64,000 nucleotides of DNA from Tamarix chinensis (lineage: Eukaryota > Streptophyta > Magnoliopsida > Caryophyllales > Tamaricaceae), in NCBI GenBank assembly GCA_030549775.1, contig CM060181.1, positions 47,746,218 through 47,810,217 of the forward strand, in the 5' to 3' direction. Position numbers and translations under genes: made by a program. Position 1 is the first letter of the stretch. The number at the start of each line of letters is the position of its first letter. A model generated the notes under the pieces. It was not told the origin of the DNA, made no database searches, and saw only the letters and a program-made list of their open reading frames with translations. Of this stretch, positions 35,816 through 47,000 are shown in pieces.

Positions 35816-36342
35816 ATAATTAGCACTTATATAATAAAGGTTTAGGGGTTGGGGAGTTTAGAGAACTACCTAGGGTGTGGGTGGCACAGGTGGCGGCGCA
35901 CGGCGCACGGTGGCGGCGGCGGCGGCGGCGTTGGGGGGAGAAAGAGGGTAGAGAGGTGGTGGAGGGGAAAGGAAGGAAAAGGAGGGATTGGCAGGGGAAA
36001 TAGAGGGCCTAGGAGGGTTGGGGAAGTTCCCTTGGTGGTTCTGGGAGGCAGAGGGGGCGCTGGGAGTGGCGGCACGGCGGTGGGCGGCGGTGCGAAGGGT
36101 GGCGGGGTTCGAGGTTGGCTTGGTCAGGAAGGGCACTTCGCGCACTTGGGGCGGCGCGTGCAGGGTAAATCGAGGGCTGAGGGAAGGCTTGGTTGGGTGG
36201 AGGGTGCTACAGGGAAGGGTTTCGGGGGTGGTTAGGGCGGCGGAGATGGGCGACGGCGACGGGGCGGTGGTCTGAAGAGGGGGCGGCGCAAGGGGGAATT
36301 CTGGGCATGGTTTTCGAAAGAGCCCGATGCTGGGGCTCGTGG

Positions 36343-36356
36343 GGGTATTTATAGGC
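36343..36356 (-). promoter_or_regulatory. TATA box of the subfamily C LTR
   Basis: The minus strand reads GCCTATAAATACCC, identical to 62602-62615 on the plus strand in the other LTR copy. Flanked by GC-rich DNA, it is the likely LTR promoter. Confidence 0.75.
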
Positions 36357-37453
36357 TCGAAATGGGGAGGGGATCGAGAGAGGGGACAGAGGGAGGTACG
36401 GGAAGCCAGCAATTTTGCCTGCCGGCCGCCGGTGATAGGCGGCACTGGTCTGCCATGGCAGACCTGCGGCTCGGTTGGGGAAAAAAAGAAGGGCAGGAGT
36501 AGGCCTGTGTGGGGTTTTGGGGGTGTCGGCCTGTCGGATAAGGCTGGTTGGAAGGTCGGGGAGAGAGAGAGGCGGCGTGCAGGTGGCGCAGGCAGCTGGT
36601 CGGTGCAGAGGGGGGCTGGGCGGCGATTTGCAGCGGCGTGGGGAAGAAGAAAGGAGGAGAGGGGTTGGACCGGCGGTCCGGGAAGAAGGAAGGAAATGAG
36701 GGGAAACCGGTCGGTTCAGCGCGGTGAGGACGCCTTATCGAAACGCGGCGTTTTGGTTAGTTTTTGGACAAAACGTGGCATCAATGGCTGGCAGGCAACG
36801 GTTACCTTCATTAATCGGGGTGCAGCGTTTCGGCGGAATGAGAGGGTGAAACGCTGCGTTTCACTGTGTGAGGGCGGGCCGAAAGGCACTGGGCCGCGGG
36901 AAGGAGGAATGAGGTAGAGGATTGGGCCGCGAAAAGGGGCAGCCCAAACGAGGAGAAGGGGAGGAAAAAGAAAAAGAAAAGAAGAAAGAAAAAGAAAGAA
37001 GAAAAGGAAAAAGAAGAAGGGAAAAAGGAAAAATAATAATATGGGATATTTAAATTATTTAAATATTTGATGTATACAAAATAATATTTAAATTCTTTTT
37101 TTTAGGCTAAATTAGGATTTTTAAGAGATTTTTCATAATTCCTTTTTAATTAGCAAACACCCTAATTTTTTCTCCAATTAAATTACTTATAAAATTATTA
37201 AAAATTTTGAAACTATTTTCTCCTTCTTATTTTAAATAAAACAATTTATTTAATTAATTTTTTTTTAAATAAAATTCTTAATTAGCTAAAATACCCAAAT
37301 TCCTCCTAATTAAAATACTTATAAATCTCTTCTTGATTTTCCTTAATTAAATACCCTTTTATTTTAATAGAAGAAATTTATTTAAAAAGAAATTTTCTAA
37401 TAAAACCTCTTTTAAATATAATTTATAAACTTAGAAATTTTCGGGGTATTTCA

Positions 37454-37458
37454 CCCCA
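37454..37458. repeat. Target site duplication of the 4.4-kb LTR, right copy
   Basis: CCCCA, identical to 33042-33046. Confidence 0.85.
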
Positions 37459-37950
37459 GGCCTCCAGCAGTCCAGCTCCTCTTCAATCTTCGATCCACCA
37501 CGGCACCACTCTTCAGTTCAGCTCCTATTTGAATTTCAGAAAAAGTTAACCCTACCCTGCCACTGCCAGCCGCCGCGCCCAGGACTGCTGGCCGCCAGGC
37601 GCCCACCGAGCTTCTAGCCACGAGGCCCACGACGCCCTGTTGTTGGCTACTGCAGACCTGCGGTGTTGCTGCCTGCTGCCTTTAGTAATTAGCAGTTCAT
37701 CCATTGTCTTTGTCTTCTCGGAACTCGAAAGTTGTTGGCCGTCCGGTGTCCGCCCGTCCCTGCTTGCACACCTCTCTCTAGCTCTCTGTCGCTGGCCTGG
37801 TCTGTTCGACTTACGGGCTCCGGCCATCCTTGTCTATCTGACTATCTCAACAGACAAGAGACAACAGGCAGCTGCAGCAAGCCAGCAAGTCAACAATCGA
37901 GAGATTGAGGGTGAGTTTTTTTTTTAAGATGAAATCTAATTTATTTTTTG
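37459..37950 (+). other. GC-rich 5' leader segment of the hAT element
   Basis: It continues the sequence left of 33042. It is moderately GC-rich, ends with a GAGATTGAGGGTGAGTTTTTTT segment that looks like an exon end with a GTGAG donor (about 37908-37915), and leads into an AT-rich intron. Open frames on both strands (37552-37827 and 37640-37927) have no motif and are probably chance. Confidence 0.4.
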
Positions 37951-38655
37951 TTAATTGAATTAGTTTGTATGTTTATTTCTAATTTTATTGTAAATATGTG
38001 AATTTGGAAATTGGAATAGTTTGTATGTTAATTAGTTTATTATTGTATATTTTTCAATTAGGTTATGTTAATTTTGAATTAGCATGGTATGAATTAATTT
38101 GGCTATAAGAATTAGTTTATTATTGTGTAATTTTGATTTAGTTGAGTTTAAGTATTTTTGTTAATTGAAATAGTTTGTATTTTTATTTCTAATTTTATTG
38201 TAAATATGTGAATTTGGAAATTAGAATAGTTTGTATGTTAATTAGTTGATTATTGTATATATTTTTATTAGGTTATGTTAATTTCGAATTAGCATGGTAT
38301 GTATGAATTAGTTTGGCTATAAGAATTAGTTTATTATTGTGTAATTTTTATTTAGCTGAATTTGAGTATTTTGTTAATTGAATTAGTTTGTATTTTTATT
38401 TCTAATTTTATTGTAAATATGTGAATTTGGAAATTGGAATAGTTTGTATGTTAATTAGTTGATTATTGTATATTTTTTTAGTTAGGTTATGTTAATTTCG
38501 AATGAGTATGGTATGTATGAATTAGTTTGGCTATAAGAATTAGTTTATTATTGTGTAATTTTGATTTAGTTGAGTTTAAGTATTTTTGTTAATTGAAATA
38601 GATTGTATTTTTATTTTTGATTTTATTGTGAATATGTGAATTAAGAAATTTCTTG
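37951..38655 (+). repeat. 213-bp tandem repeat, 3.3 copies, in the hAT intron
   Basis: Units start with TTAATTGAA(T/A)TAG at 37951, 38161, 38374 and 38589, giving lengths of 210, 213, 215 and a partial last unit. Each contains AATATGTGAATTTGGAAATT and GGCTATAAGAATTAGTTTAT. The copies differ by only a few changes, so the expansion is younger than most elements here. Confidence 0.93.
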
Positions 38656-38689
38656 TTATTTTTATGTCAATTGGGAAACAATTCTAATC

Positions 38690-38842
38690 CAATTCCTACT
38701 CCTTTAATTCATGAACAAGTTTCTTCATATCTTCGTCAAGCTCAAGCTACACAACGCAATTAGATGGATTTAAATTTTCTAGAGTTTGATCTAGGTCTGA
38801 GGAAAAAAATTTCAGATTTCCATCCAAATCAACAAGACGAGG
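38690..38842 (+). pseudogene. hAT transposase exon remnant (TTF/hAT-dimerisation type N-terminus)
   Basis: After the intron the plus strand reads SNPIPTPLIHEQVSSYLRQ, a stop, then MDLNFLEFDLGLRKKISDFH and PNQQDEVR. Plant hAT transposases of the ZMYM1/TTF-zinc-finger type have just such a start (FLEFDPGLRKKISDYHPNQRDEVRR). The next base pairs are GTAAGG, then an (ATT)n array, and no further exon was found, so zinc finger, catalytic DDE and dimerisation regions are absent. The match is from memory of the family. Confidence 0.7.
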
Positions 38843-38859
38843 TAAGGAGAATTTAAATA

Positions 38860-38911
<52 letters not shown>
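38860..38911. repeat. (ATT)n microsatellite
   Basis: About 17 nearly perfect ATT units directly after the hAT exon piece. Confidence 0.95.
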
Positions 38912-38952
38912 ATTTTTGTTATTATTTTATATTTAGATATATGCTTGTTATT

Positions 38953-39577
38953 TGTTGGGACCTTATATCCTGCCTTCGTTCCTGGGTGGTTGCTAACGAA
39001 ACTAAAGGAAAAGTGGTTTAAGGCTGGTTGCAAGGGAACGAATCTAGAAGGGAAAAATAGAGTGGCGAGGACGGAGGGAAGAGGGGGTTTAATGGGGTCG
39101 GTGGCGTGCGAGACAAGAAGGCTAGAACGGCGAGGGTCTGAGCTTGAAGGCAACCAGAGAAAACAAATGGGAGCTGCGAGACAACGATAACGGTGCCTAG
39201 GTGCACAAGGGATGAAAAACAGAGCCACACAATGGGGAGGTTTATGAGGTTGGTCGGGTTAGGGGAAAACCAAGTTGGCGAGCCGGGTTGCGAGAAGAAA
39301 AGAAAGATGCCAATCGAGCAGGGCAGGCAGGGGCAGAGAAGAACAAGGCGAGCAGGGCTTGTGTGCAATCAGTAGTGAGGCCAGTGCAGGGTGGTCGAAG
39401 GCAGAGAAATAAAAGGAGGAAATAAGGATGCAGGGTCGAAGACAGCCAAAAACACAAAGGAGGGGTTGGGGTTACAAGCGATGGGACGCGTGCATGGTAA
39501 GGTAGGCATTGAGGCATGCGTTGCTTGACAGGTGGCAGCAGGGGGTGGAGCTACACCTTCTCTATGGTATCCCGACA
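38953..39577. other. G/A-rich insert with inverted ends, possible small solo LTR
   Basis: It starts TGTTGGGACC and ends GGTATCCCGACA, so TGTTGGGA and TCCCGACA form inverted ends of the TG...CA type. Composition is GC-richer than both sides. Long open frames on both strands follow from low stop frequency and have no motif. The target duplication is not convincing. Confidence 0.3.
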
Positions 39578-39600
39578 CCATTAGACCTAACATTTTTATA

Positions 39601-39680
39601 CTCCCTCATTTTTTTTTACTTGACCTTCCAACACAAACTGTGCATTGAGTCAGAACATCAAGTGAAAAAAACTGAGGGAG
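39601..39680. mobile_element. Very short Stowaway-like MITE (80 bp)
   Basis: The ends are CTCCCTCATTTTTTTTTACTTGA-like inverted repeats of about 23 bp with two mismatches (right end TCAAGTG...CTGAGGGAG). It is flanked by TA on both sides, the Stowaway/Tc1-mariner target. It has no coding capacity and can fold into a near-perfect hairpin. Confidence 0.88.
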
Positions 39681-40569
39681 TATATATTATGTGTGAATAT
39701 TAGTTGTAAATAATTAAATTAGTGATGTCTATAAAGAAGTAAAGAGGAGTTCAATTCCCAAGGTGCACTGCTTTTCTATTTTTCATAACTACTAATTAGT
39801 AGGTTTCTATTTTTTTTATTTTCTTTAGTATCACTGGTCTACTACTACTATTTTGTTTCTTTTCCATTTTTCCTTTTTTTTCTAGTTTTAGTAGTTTTTT
39901 TTTTAAATCTTGTTTTTAAATCAAAATCTAATTCTGAATTATTTTAGTTATTGGTGGGACTTTACTTAGTATCATGTTTATACTTTATTTTGTTATAATT
40001 AATTTAAGCTGATTTCTTTTATCTTATTTCTTTAAGTGGATATATTATATTATTATATAATAGGTAAATTGATTTCTTTTACCTTATTCTTTTACTAGGT
40101 AAGTTATAGTAGAATTAGCTAATCAATCATTGGTTATGGTACTCAGAAAATTAAATTTAGAATTCTAGTAAATAAATTGATTAGTGATTTTAAATATTTG
40201 ATATTGTCATTATTAAATATGGATATTTCATTTATCATTTTTATAATATTTTTATTTTTTGATAAGTCATTTGAGTTTTAATTGAAAGATAAAAAATCAT
40301 GCTAATTATTTTAGTCACTAAATTATACAAAATAAATTAGCCCAATTATCTATAATTTTGTTAAGATTAAGGTATAAAATTTAATGAGCAATTGGTAAGT
40401 GAATATAGTCTTATAATAATTATAAATATATTAGTATTTGATGTCATTAACAGTAAAACTTATAGCTAATATAAAAAAAATTAAAATATTGAAAAAAATT
40501 GTGTATTAATTTTATGTATTTATACATGACACTACGGAGACACCATAGGATAGAAAGTCTAGCTCCACC
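39681..40569. other. AT-rich remainder of the hAT element
   Basis: No reading frame or repeat of note. Ends with GTCTAGCTCCACC at the right hAT end. Confidence 0.4.
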
Positions 40570-41294
40570 TAAGGCTGTTCATGTTATCCGATATCTGCTT
40601 ATCCGATCCGATATCCGAAGCGATCCGATCCGAAAAAAAAAATATCCGATCCGATTTTTTTTTTCAAATCAAATATCCGATCCGGTCAACGAAAAGTCAA
40701 ACAAATCAAATATCCGATCCGACAAATACAAATAATATCCGATCCGAAGAAAAAATATTTATATATTTTTTATAATTTTTTATTTTATATATAATTGTAT
40801 ATAAATAAATTTAGATGTGTCTGTGTATAATTTTTACTTACTTTATTTATTATTTGAGGCAAAATTTAATTTAATTAAAATTATATTTTTAATATAATCC
40901 CTTTTTAGATATTTATAAAAATAAAAATAAAAATACTCTGCATATCGATATACTCCATCCACTCCTTTCTTATTTTAGTTTTAACATTGGATATTTGTTG
41001 AGTAAGTCGGATATTTGCTAAGCGAATCGGATATTTGCTCAGCATTCGCTCAACAAATCGGATAATATAAAATATATTTGTCATTTGGTAATTTTTTTAT
41101 ATTTGAAATTGTATTCGAATAATATCGGATATATTTGATATCCGATGATATCCGATCCGAAAATTCAAATATCCGATCTTCCGGATATCCGAAGTTTCAA
41201 ATCAAATATCAAATATCATTTTTAGATATCCGAAATTTTAAATATCCGACAATCAAATATCCAAAATATCGGATATTTGAACCGTGAACAGCCC
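40570..41294. mobile_element. Non-autonomous hAT-like element with reiterated ATATCCGATCC words
   Basis: Ends TAAGGCTGTTCATG and CGTGAACAGCC are inverted, and CTCCACC flanks both sides (40563-40569 and 41295-41301). Inside, the subterminal parts are packed with ATATCCGATCC, TATCCGA and their complements (GGATATTTG), likely transposase-binding words. No transposase frame. Many plant hAT MITEs with GGGCTGTTCA ends look like this. Confidence 0.82.
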
Positions 41295-41305
41295 CTCCAC
41301 CACTG

Positions 41306-43801
41306 GGTGGCAGAGCCAGGGCTGGCAGAGGCGTGTTTGGCAGATGGGCTTGTTGAAGGCAGGGCCTGTTTGGGGATAAGTGAGCGCATGGGAAGAGCGC
41401 CAATTCGGGGGATGTGGCGCAAGGGCTGGTTCGATTATTTTTCAACTGATTAGTTGGGCTGCAACAAAGGGGTTTGGGGTTAGTTCGGTTAGAGGTTTCC
41501 GTTTAGAAAAAAATAATATTAAAATAATTAAAGCTAAAATTAACAAATAAATAAATAATAATTAAATTCAAGAGATTATTCAATATCATTTAAATTTCAA
41601 TCTATTAGTCTATGTTATTACAAAATATTAATACATAAAATAATAGAACATATATCTCCAAAATAATTTCTCTAATTAATTACGCATAATAATCAAGTTT
41701 ATATTTAGGATATCCAAATTAAAGTTTCTATAAATCAAATATTACACATATATCTTCTCCTTTTAGTTCTTTTGATTTTTTAGATTGTACCAATATATAA
41801 AAATTAGACAACCTAATATAAAAGGACATTGTGTTGCCTTTATATACCAATATGACCACCAGTATCTTTTTATGTGTGGACCGTAAATGTTAAAAGTATT
41901 ATGTTACTTTGTGCACTAATATAATTGAGCCACATTAGTATGTTGTAAAATTACATCAATAAATACGTCTGCACAGCTGCCACATGAATCCTCATGTTCT
42001 TCTCAAGTTGGTGAGTTAATAGTTCAGCCATCTCATGAAATGAACCCTTCCAGCTACCCTCAGCCACCACTATAAAACCCTTATATGTCGTGAAATTACA
42101 TCAATGCAAATGTCCCTTAGTAAAAACAGTTCATACCTAGCATATAGTCCTTTACAACCTCCTTTTCAATCAATAATACTCCTAACACTAAGGGATGAAA
42201 ATTGTCAAACTGGACCAAAATAAACATTTCTATCCCTGATTAATAAATGCAACCTTACTGCTTTGTAGTATTCAAGCAGCACTCCATCACCCTCTTTGAC
42301 TTCTTAGCCTTTATTTGAATAAAAAAAATTAAATAATGAGATTTTGAAAATAATAAAATTTCAAAAGTGATTCACTTTTAAAACTTCCCCTTCACAACAA
42401 AAATTTAAATAATCTCGTTTGCATAATTTTATACATTGGCTAATTTTGTGCAAGCCAACCGTTTGCTAGAATTTAGGCCAAGCGGAACTACTGGCATGCA
42501 GCTTAAGAATGGTGTTGCTTACTTCATTAGTAAAGTACAAGCCAACCATTTTTACAAGCAGTCTTAAGAGTGCTGCACAGCTTTGCCCATGACCTACTAA
42601 TTCAATAAACAAATACAACTTCTGCCCTGTAAACATGCATGCTAAGATACAGCGAAGCCAGATAATTTGCCACATGATTTACATTTGCAACATCGACAAT
42701 AAAACAAACAAAATCAATACTTGACAAACAGCTTCTACCTACACGAGTTTTCCTGCACTATAATACACCATAAATATACCAATTGCAAGTTCCTGGGATT
42801 TTCACCTTTTTGATCCAGAAGACATTGCACAGGCAAGGAATTTTTCAAGATCCCTGAATGCTAAAATAGTTCATCACCAACATTAAAAAGCTTATGATAA
42901 ATTAAACAGTAGCGTGAGCATTCAGAGCATTCAGAGACCTTCATTAGCATATTTAGATGAGCACATATGCAACATTTTACACTGTCATGATCTTCCTGAC
43001 CAAACCTGATGCTTGAAAGACATGAAACACCTAAGGGTAAGTGATTCCAGAGAAGCGCTTAATCTATAGACCATTAAAATAATGAAGACCAATGGAAAAA
43101 AGTTCCGATATCTTCTGCAAATTATTTATAAGGCTTTAGAAGATGGTATTTTTGAGAAAGTGACATAACTTGTCAAAGGATTCTTGCTTCCTAGGAAAAA
43201 AGCATTGCAAGCAGATCAGGCAATTTAATCATTATCCTGCATTGTGATCCATTTTCTTTCTTTCACATCTGCGACTAATCTGTGTGTGTTTTTCCCACAT
43301 AGCAACCAAGTCGTAGGACTGACTACAGAAATTGCATCCTCACAAGAACAAAGATAAGGCATGCACATCATATTTTGGTGGGGTTGGGGAAGGGGATTGT
43401 GACGGACAGTCACAAGGCAAGCATTGTCCAATAGCAACAGAACCAAGCCAATAAAACAGGAAGAATCGAGTTTCAACAATAAAATTCATATTAAAACTTA
43501 CAAGGAAGTATTCACAGATTAGAGCAATAACAGCAGATAAGAATGAGCAATGGACCTCTATGTAAAATTTACAAAGCACTTGCGATGAGTGTACGTTTAT
43601 CCTGATATTATCCATACACAAAAGTTCAACATGGTTCCTGGCACATTTGTTGTTGACGCCAAGCTGGCAACCCATTGCAGAGCTGCAAGTACCTGTCTTT
43701 CACATCCTGTTTCAGATCAGAAGCCTAGCTTTATTTTCTGTCAACAATTAGTTTGTTTAAACACCAACTACACAATGCAGTTTAACAAATAAATTAGAAT
43801 A
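41306..43801. other. Intergenic DNA, no recognised gene
   Basis: A GC-richer start (to about 41470), an AT-rich part (to about 41990), then DNA of mixed composition resembling gene surroundings. Open frames such as 43340-43675 (minus) carry no motif. Confidence 0.4.
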
Positions 43802-44040
43802 CACCATCTGTTTCACAATATAGGTCACTTTTAGTTTTAGATTGTAGCACACTGATTAAGAAATAATAAATTTAAAAATCTAAAATTTCTAAAGTGATTA
43901 ATATACCCTTAAATAAATATACTTTTAACAACTTGATCATTAAGTAAGAAATATAGTATTTAATTTGTATGAGTTCCCATATTATGACTTATATTTATAA
44001 ATTGAAAAAAAAAATGACCTATATCATGAAATGGAAGTAA
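43802..44040. mobile_element. Stowaway-like MITE (239 bp)
   Basis: The left end CACCATCTGTTTCACAATAT and the complement of the right end (TTACTTCCATTTCATGATAT) are inverted copies leading into AGGTCA. TA stands on both sides (43800-43801, 44041-44042). The ends are worn forms of the Stowaway CTCCCTCCGTTTCA terminus. Confidence 0.8.
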
Positions 44041-47000
44041 TAACAAATTCTAACCAGAAGGCATCCAAAATGGATAATTGCTCAATAGCAAGAAGAAATA
44101 AGCCCCAAAGGAGGGATATAATCATAATAACATTATCAAAATAACATGAAAGAAGCTTATTTTTGAAGTGTGTATTAAGACATCCATATAAGACTTGAAT
44201 AAAAAGTAGATGCTAATCCAAGCTCACCGAGTCATGACACATGACTTATAATGGGGGAAAAAGGAACAAACAGCTGATAAAAGATACAAGCAAGACAAAA
44301 ATGAATATCCCTACCCAGCATTTATTATCTGTACCTTACAAGTGTTGGTACTCATCACTTGCACAGCTGCATCCGACAACCTCATGGCCTAATAACAAGT
44401 CTCATTCAGAGTTTTGTAGCCACAACTCTTGCCATATGCACAGTCCAAACATGTCCTGGACCCTCTTGCCTTTGTAAGCCATGAGACCCTCCCACAGTTT
44501 AGGATTCCACCACAGGCCTGACTCTGAACTGGCTAAGACAGACTGATGAAATAGATTCAGAAAGCTTAATTAGCACATAAGTGAACCAAAAGGAATTCAA
44601 CCAACCAAATAGGAGCACAAGACTCAAAAGTTAGTTCAAACATGCAAATGGTTAGTTTAGCAAGCTTTGAAAGAACCAAAGAGTAGACAATTAAATAAGT
44701 GGAAATGAATCCTTGTCAGGGGCGGATCACAGATGTGGTTTGAACATTTTGGAAATGTTAAGAGTCATAGAGATTGATTTGAATATTTAAAATTAAGGAT
44801 ACACACTCAGAATTAATCCTTATACCTTTTTCAGCAAAATGTTTATTGATTTGAATATCCCAAAAACATATAACTACTACTCAGTTCTGATCCATGCATA
44901 TCATTCATTACTTTCTAGGTAATTAACTCATTGAGAACAAATAAAAAAGGGATAAAAAGTTTAAAACAGTTATTGCTGCTCTAAAAGCTAGAAGAATCCA
45001 TCAAAACAATAATAACTTTATAAATTAGACAGTAAGGGAAGGAAGGGATGGCTCTCCAATTGCAGCAAGGAATCAAAACAGCTTCACCAAAGTAATGACA
45101 AACTTAGATATTTACAGCACTAAACAGTTCTCATGGACAATGCTCTAGATGAACCATCAATAGCAACAACAGCTCTTCAGAAAATCATTTTCCTGAGAAA
45201 GTAATATTTGCAATCACACAATCAGGGTGAATTGGAGAGACTCAACAAGTAGCCATCAATCCATTGACTAACAACCTAGAAAGGGCTTATAAAGCATATA
45301 TTTTGCAATCCAAAAGACATTGGCTTCTGATGGAAATGTGCCCCATTATCCTGCCTAAGGCAACATTCAGATGCCTGCTTCTGATATCATTATATAGGTC
45401 CAGCTGTCTAAAACTCCAAGACACATAGTAAAATAAAGAACAAAGGACGACACAAAAGATGACCTCATTGAACAAAAGCATTAATAATAAATAGATATGT
45501 AAAAGCAAACAATATGTACAAGAAATGAGGAAATGGGACCAGACCAGAAGCAATAATCTAGCAAACAAGCGCTAAGTATCCAAAGCAAACAGATGCCGCA
45601 ACAAATGGCCAGGATTCAAAAACTACAGTACTACATACTTTCATACTTCTGATTTCCTATCAATATCCTTTCAAATGTTGCTACTATGCAAATAATACTT
45701 TATCCAATCAATGCAAACAAGCACTCGTCCACACTCTGTTTCAACATCTTCTCCTTCACCCTTTCCCCCACAACAGCACCTGCACTTCTTTGCATCTTCC
45801 TGAGTTCCACACATATATGATAGTGCAAGGCAGCTTTTCCAATATATATACAGCCATAAAGAGAAACAAATGTAAAATCCTCAATAATAATCCATTCCTA
45901 AACAATGAAAAAACGAAACACACAAAATGCCCAGTCATCAAGGAATCTCACCAATAGTTGAGGTTATAGAGACATGTCCCCCTATCCCAACAAAGAACAA
46001 AAGATTAAAAAATAAAAAAGGCAAATATAGAAGCCTCCTCCAGATCACATTTCATTTCGTTTATAAATATCAATAAATATCCAATAAACAAGTGATCTAT
46101 CAACAAGAGATGTATACTAGAAAAGGTTAAGCCTAAAAGACCGTGATAACTTTCTATTTTATTATTTTCATTTTCTTCCTAATTTTGCCCAAACTAAGAA
46201 AACTACACACTATGATAGATCCATCAGAATGCAGAAAGATAATCCTTGATAGCTTGATCATTATCATTCACAAAACACTGCTTCATATTTGGTCTTCTCC
46301 TTAGCTCTTTCTTAAATTATTTTTGCAAATCCCAGCATCCTATCCAGGAAGGAACTATATCATTATCTTCATTTTATGCATATGAGCCTATCTTTCATTC
46401 CTGTCAAAACAATGAATGTGATTGGGACAGAAAACTCAGGAACCAAGAATAAAAAACCGAGTATGTACAATTATTTTCCAGAAATCAGGCAGGGAGCATA
46501 GGCATGAACTTATTTCTTGCCCTTTTTCTCCCACAGCTTGGGAAGAGAGGGGGGGGGAGGAGTGAGTAAACAATTAAGAAGCATTTAAATACTATGGACA
46601 GGTCAACTGCCTCCAGCAGTAACTTTATGACCATCTCCAAAATCTAAAAGTTACCTTAACTACATTCTCAGACATAGTAAACTATATCTACCTTCATCAA
46701 CATATATGTTTCTCCCTCACTCATGAAGTATTCATCTGACAGAAGAACAAAAATTTAGGGCTGAAAACAGAAGAGATAAATCAATAAAGTGAACATTTGT
46801 TGCAATCAAGAAACCCACTGCCAGTATGTCAGTACCATTATATACACACTGAATAATTATTTATTTATAGAAGAATTGTAGCACATAGTAGGACTGTAGG
46901 AGAGGATGGAGACAACACCTTACAGATAATAAGAACAGGGGAATGCACCAAAAACTGGTTGTGATTGCTCTGAACTTTCACTAACTAGATATCTTCACAA

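Larger units (their letters stand above)
33047..37453 (-). mobile_element. 4.4-kb gypsy solo LTR (subfamily C)
   Basis: The unit starts TGTAACACCCCCAAATTT, ends AATTTTCGGGGTATTTCA and is flanked by a perfect CCCCA duplication; it has no internal coding region. A TATA box lies on the minus strand at 36343-36356, so transcription would run leftward. From high to low coordinates it holds an AT-rich start (37450-37050), a pyrimidine-rich tract when read on the minus strand (37040-36900), a GC-rich promoter and leader (36900-35850), a (TAA)n field (35815-35430), 43-bp repeats (34044-33763) and the end. It shares this plan and many words with 58379-64000. LTRs of this size and ends occur in Tekay/Del and Tat/Ogre gypsy groups; which one is not resolved. 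Confidence 0.85.
32776..41305 (+). mobile_element. Probable hAT transposon, composite with nested insertions
   Basis: The left end CATGGACGGAGCCAA and the right end (TCTAGCTCCACC, continuing after a nested element as ACTG) form an imperfect inverted pair. The flanks GGTGGTTG and GGTGGCAG could be a worn 8-bp duplication. Inside is a transposase exon piece (38690-38842) resembling the N-terminus of plant TTF-zinc-finger/hAT-dimerisation proteins. Once the 4.4-kb LTR, the Stowaway and the small hAT are removed, about 3.3 kb remain, so most of the transposase is lost. The exact ends are inference. Confidence 0.45.

Noticed and set aside
35870..36445. 191-codon minus-strand frame, rich in Pro, Ser, Thr and Ala (and overlapping plus-strand frames up to 196 codons)
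   Set aside because: It lies in the GC-rich leader of a solo LTR, where stops are rare on every frame; no domain, and frames on both strands are equally long.
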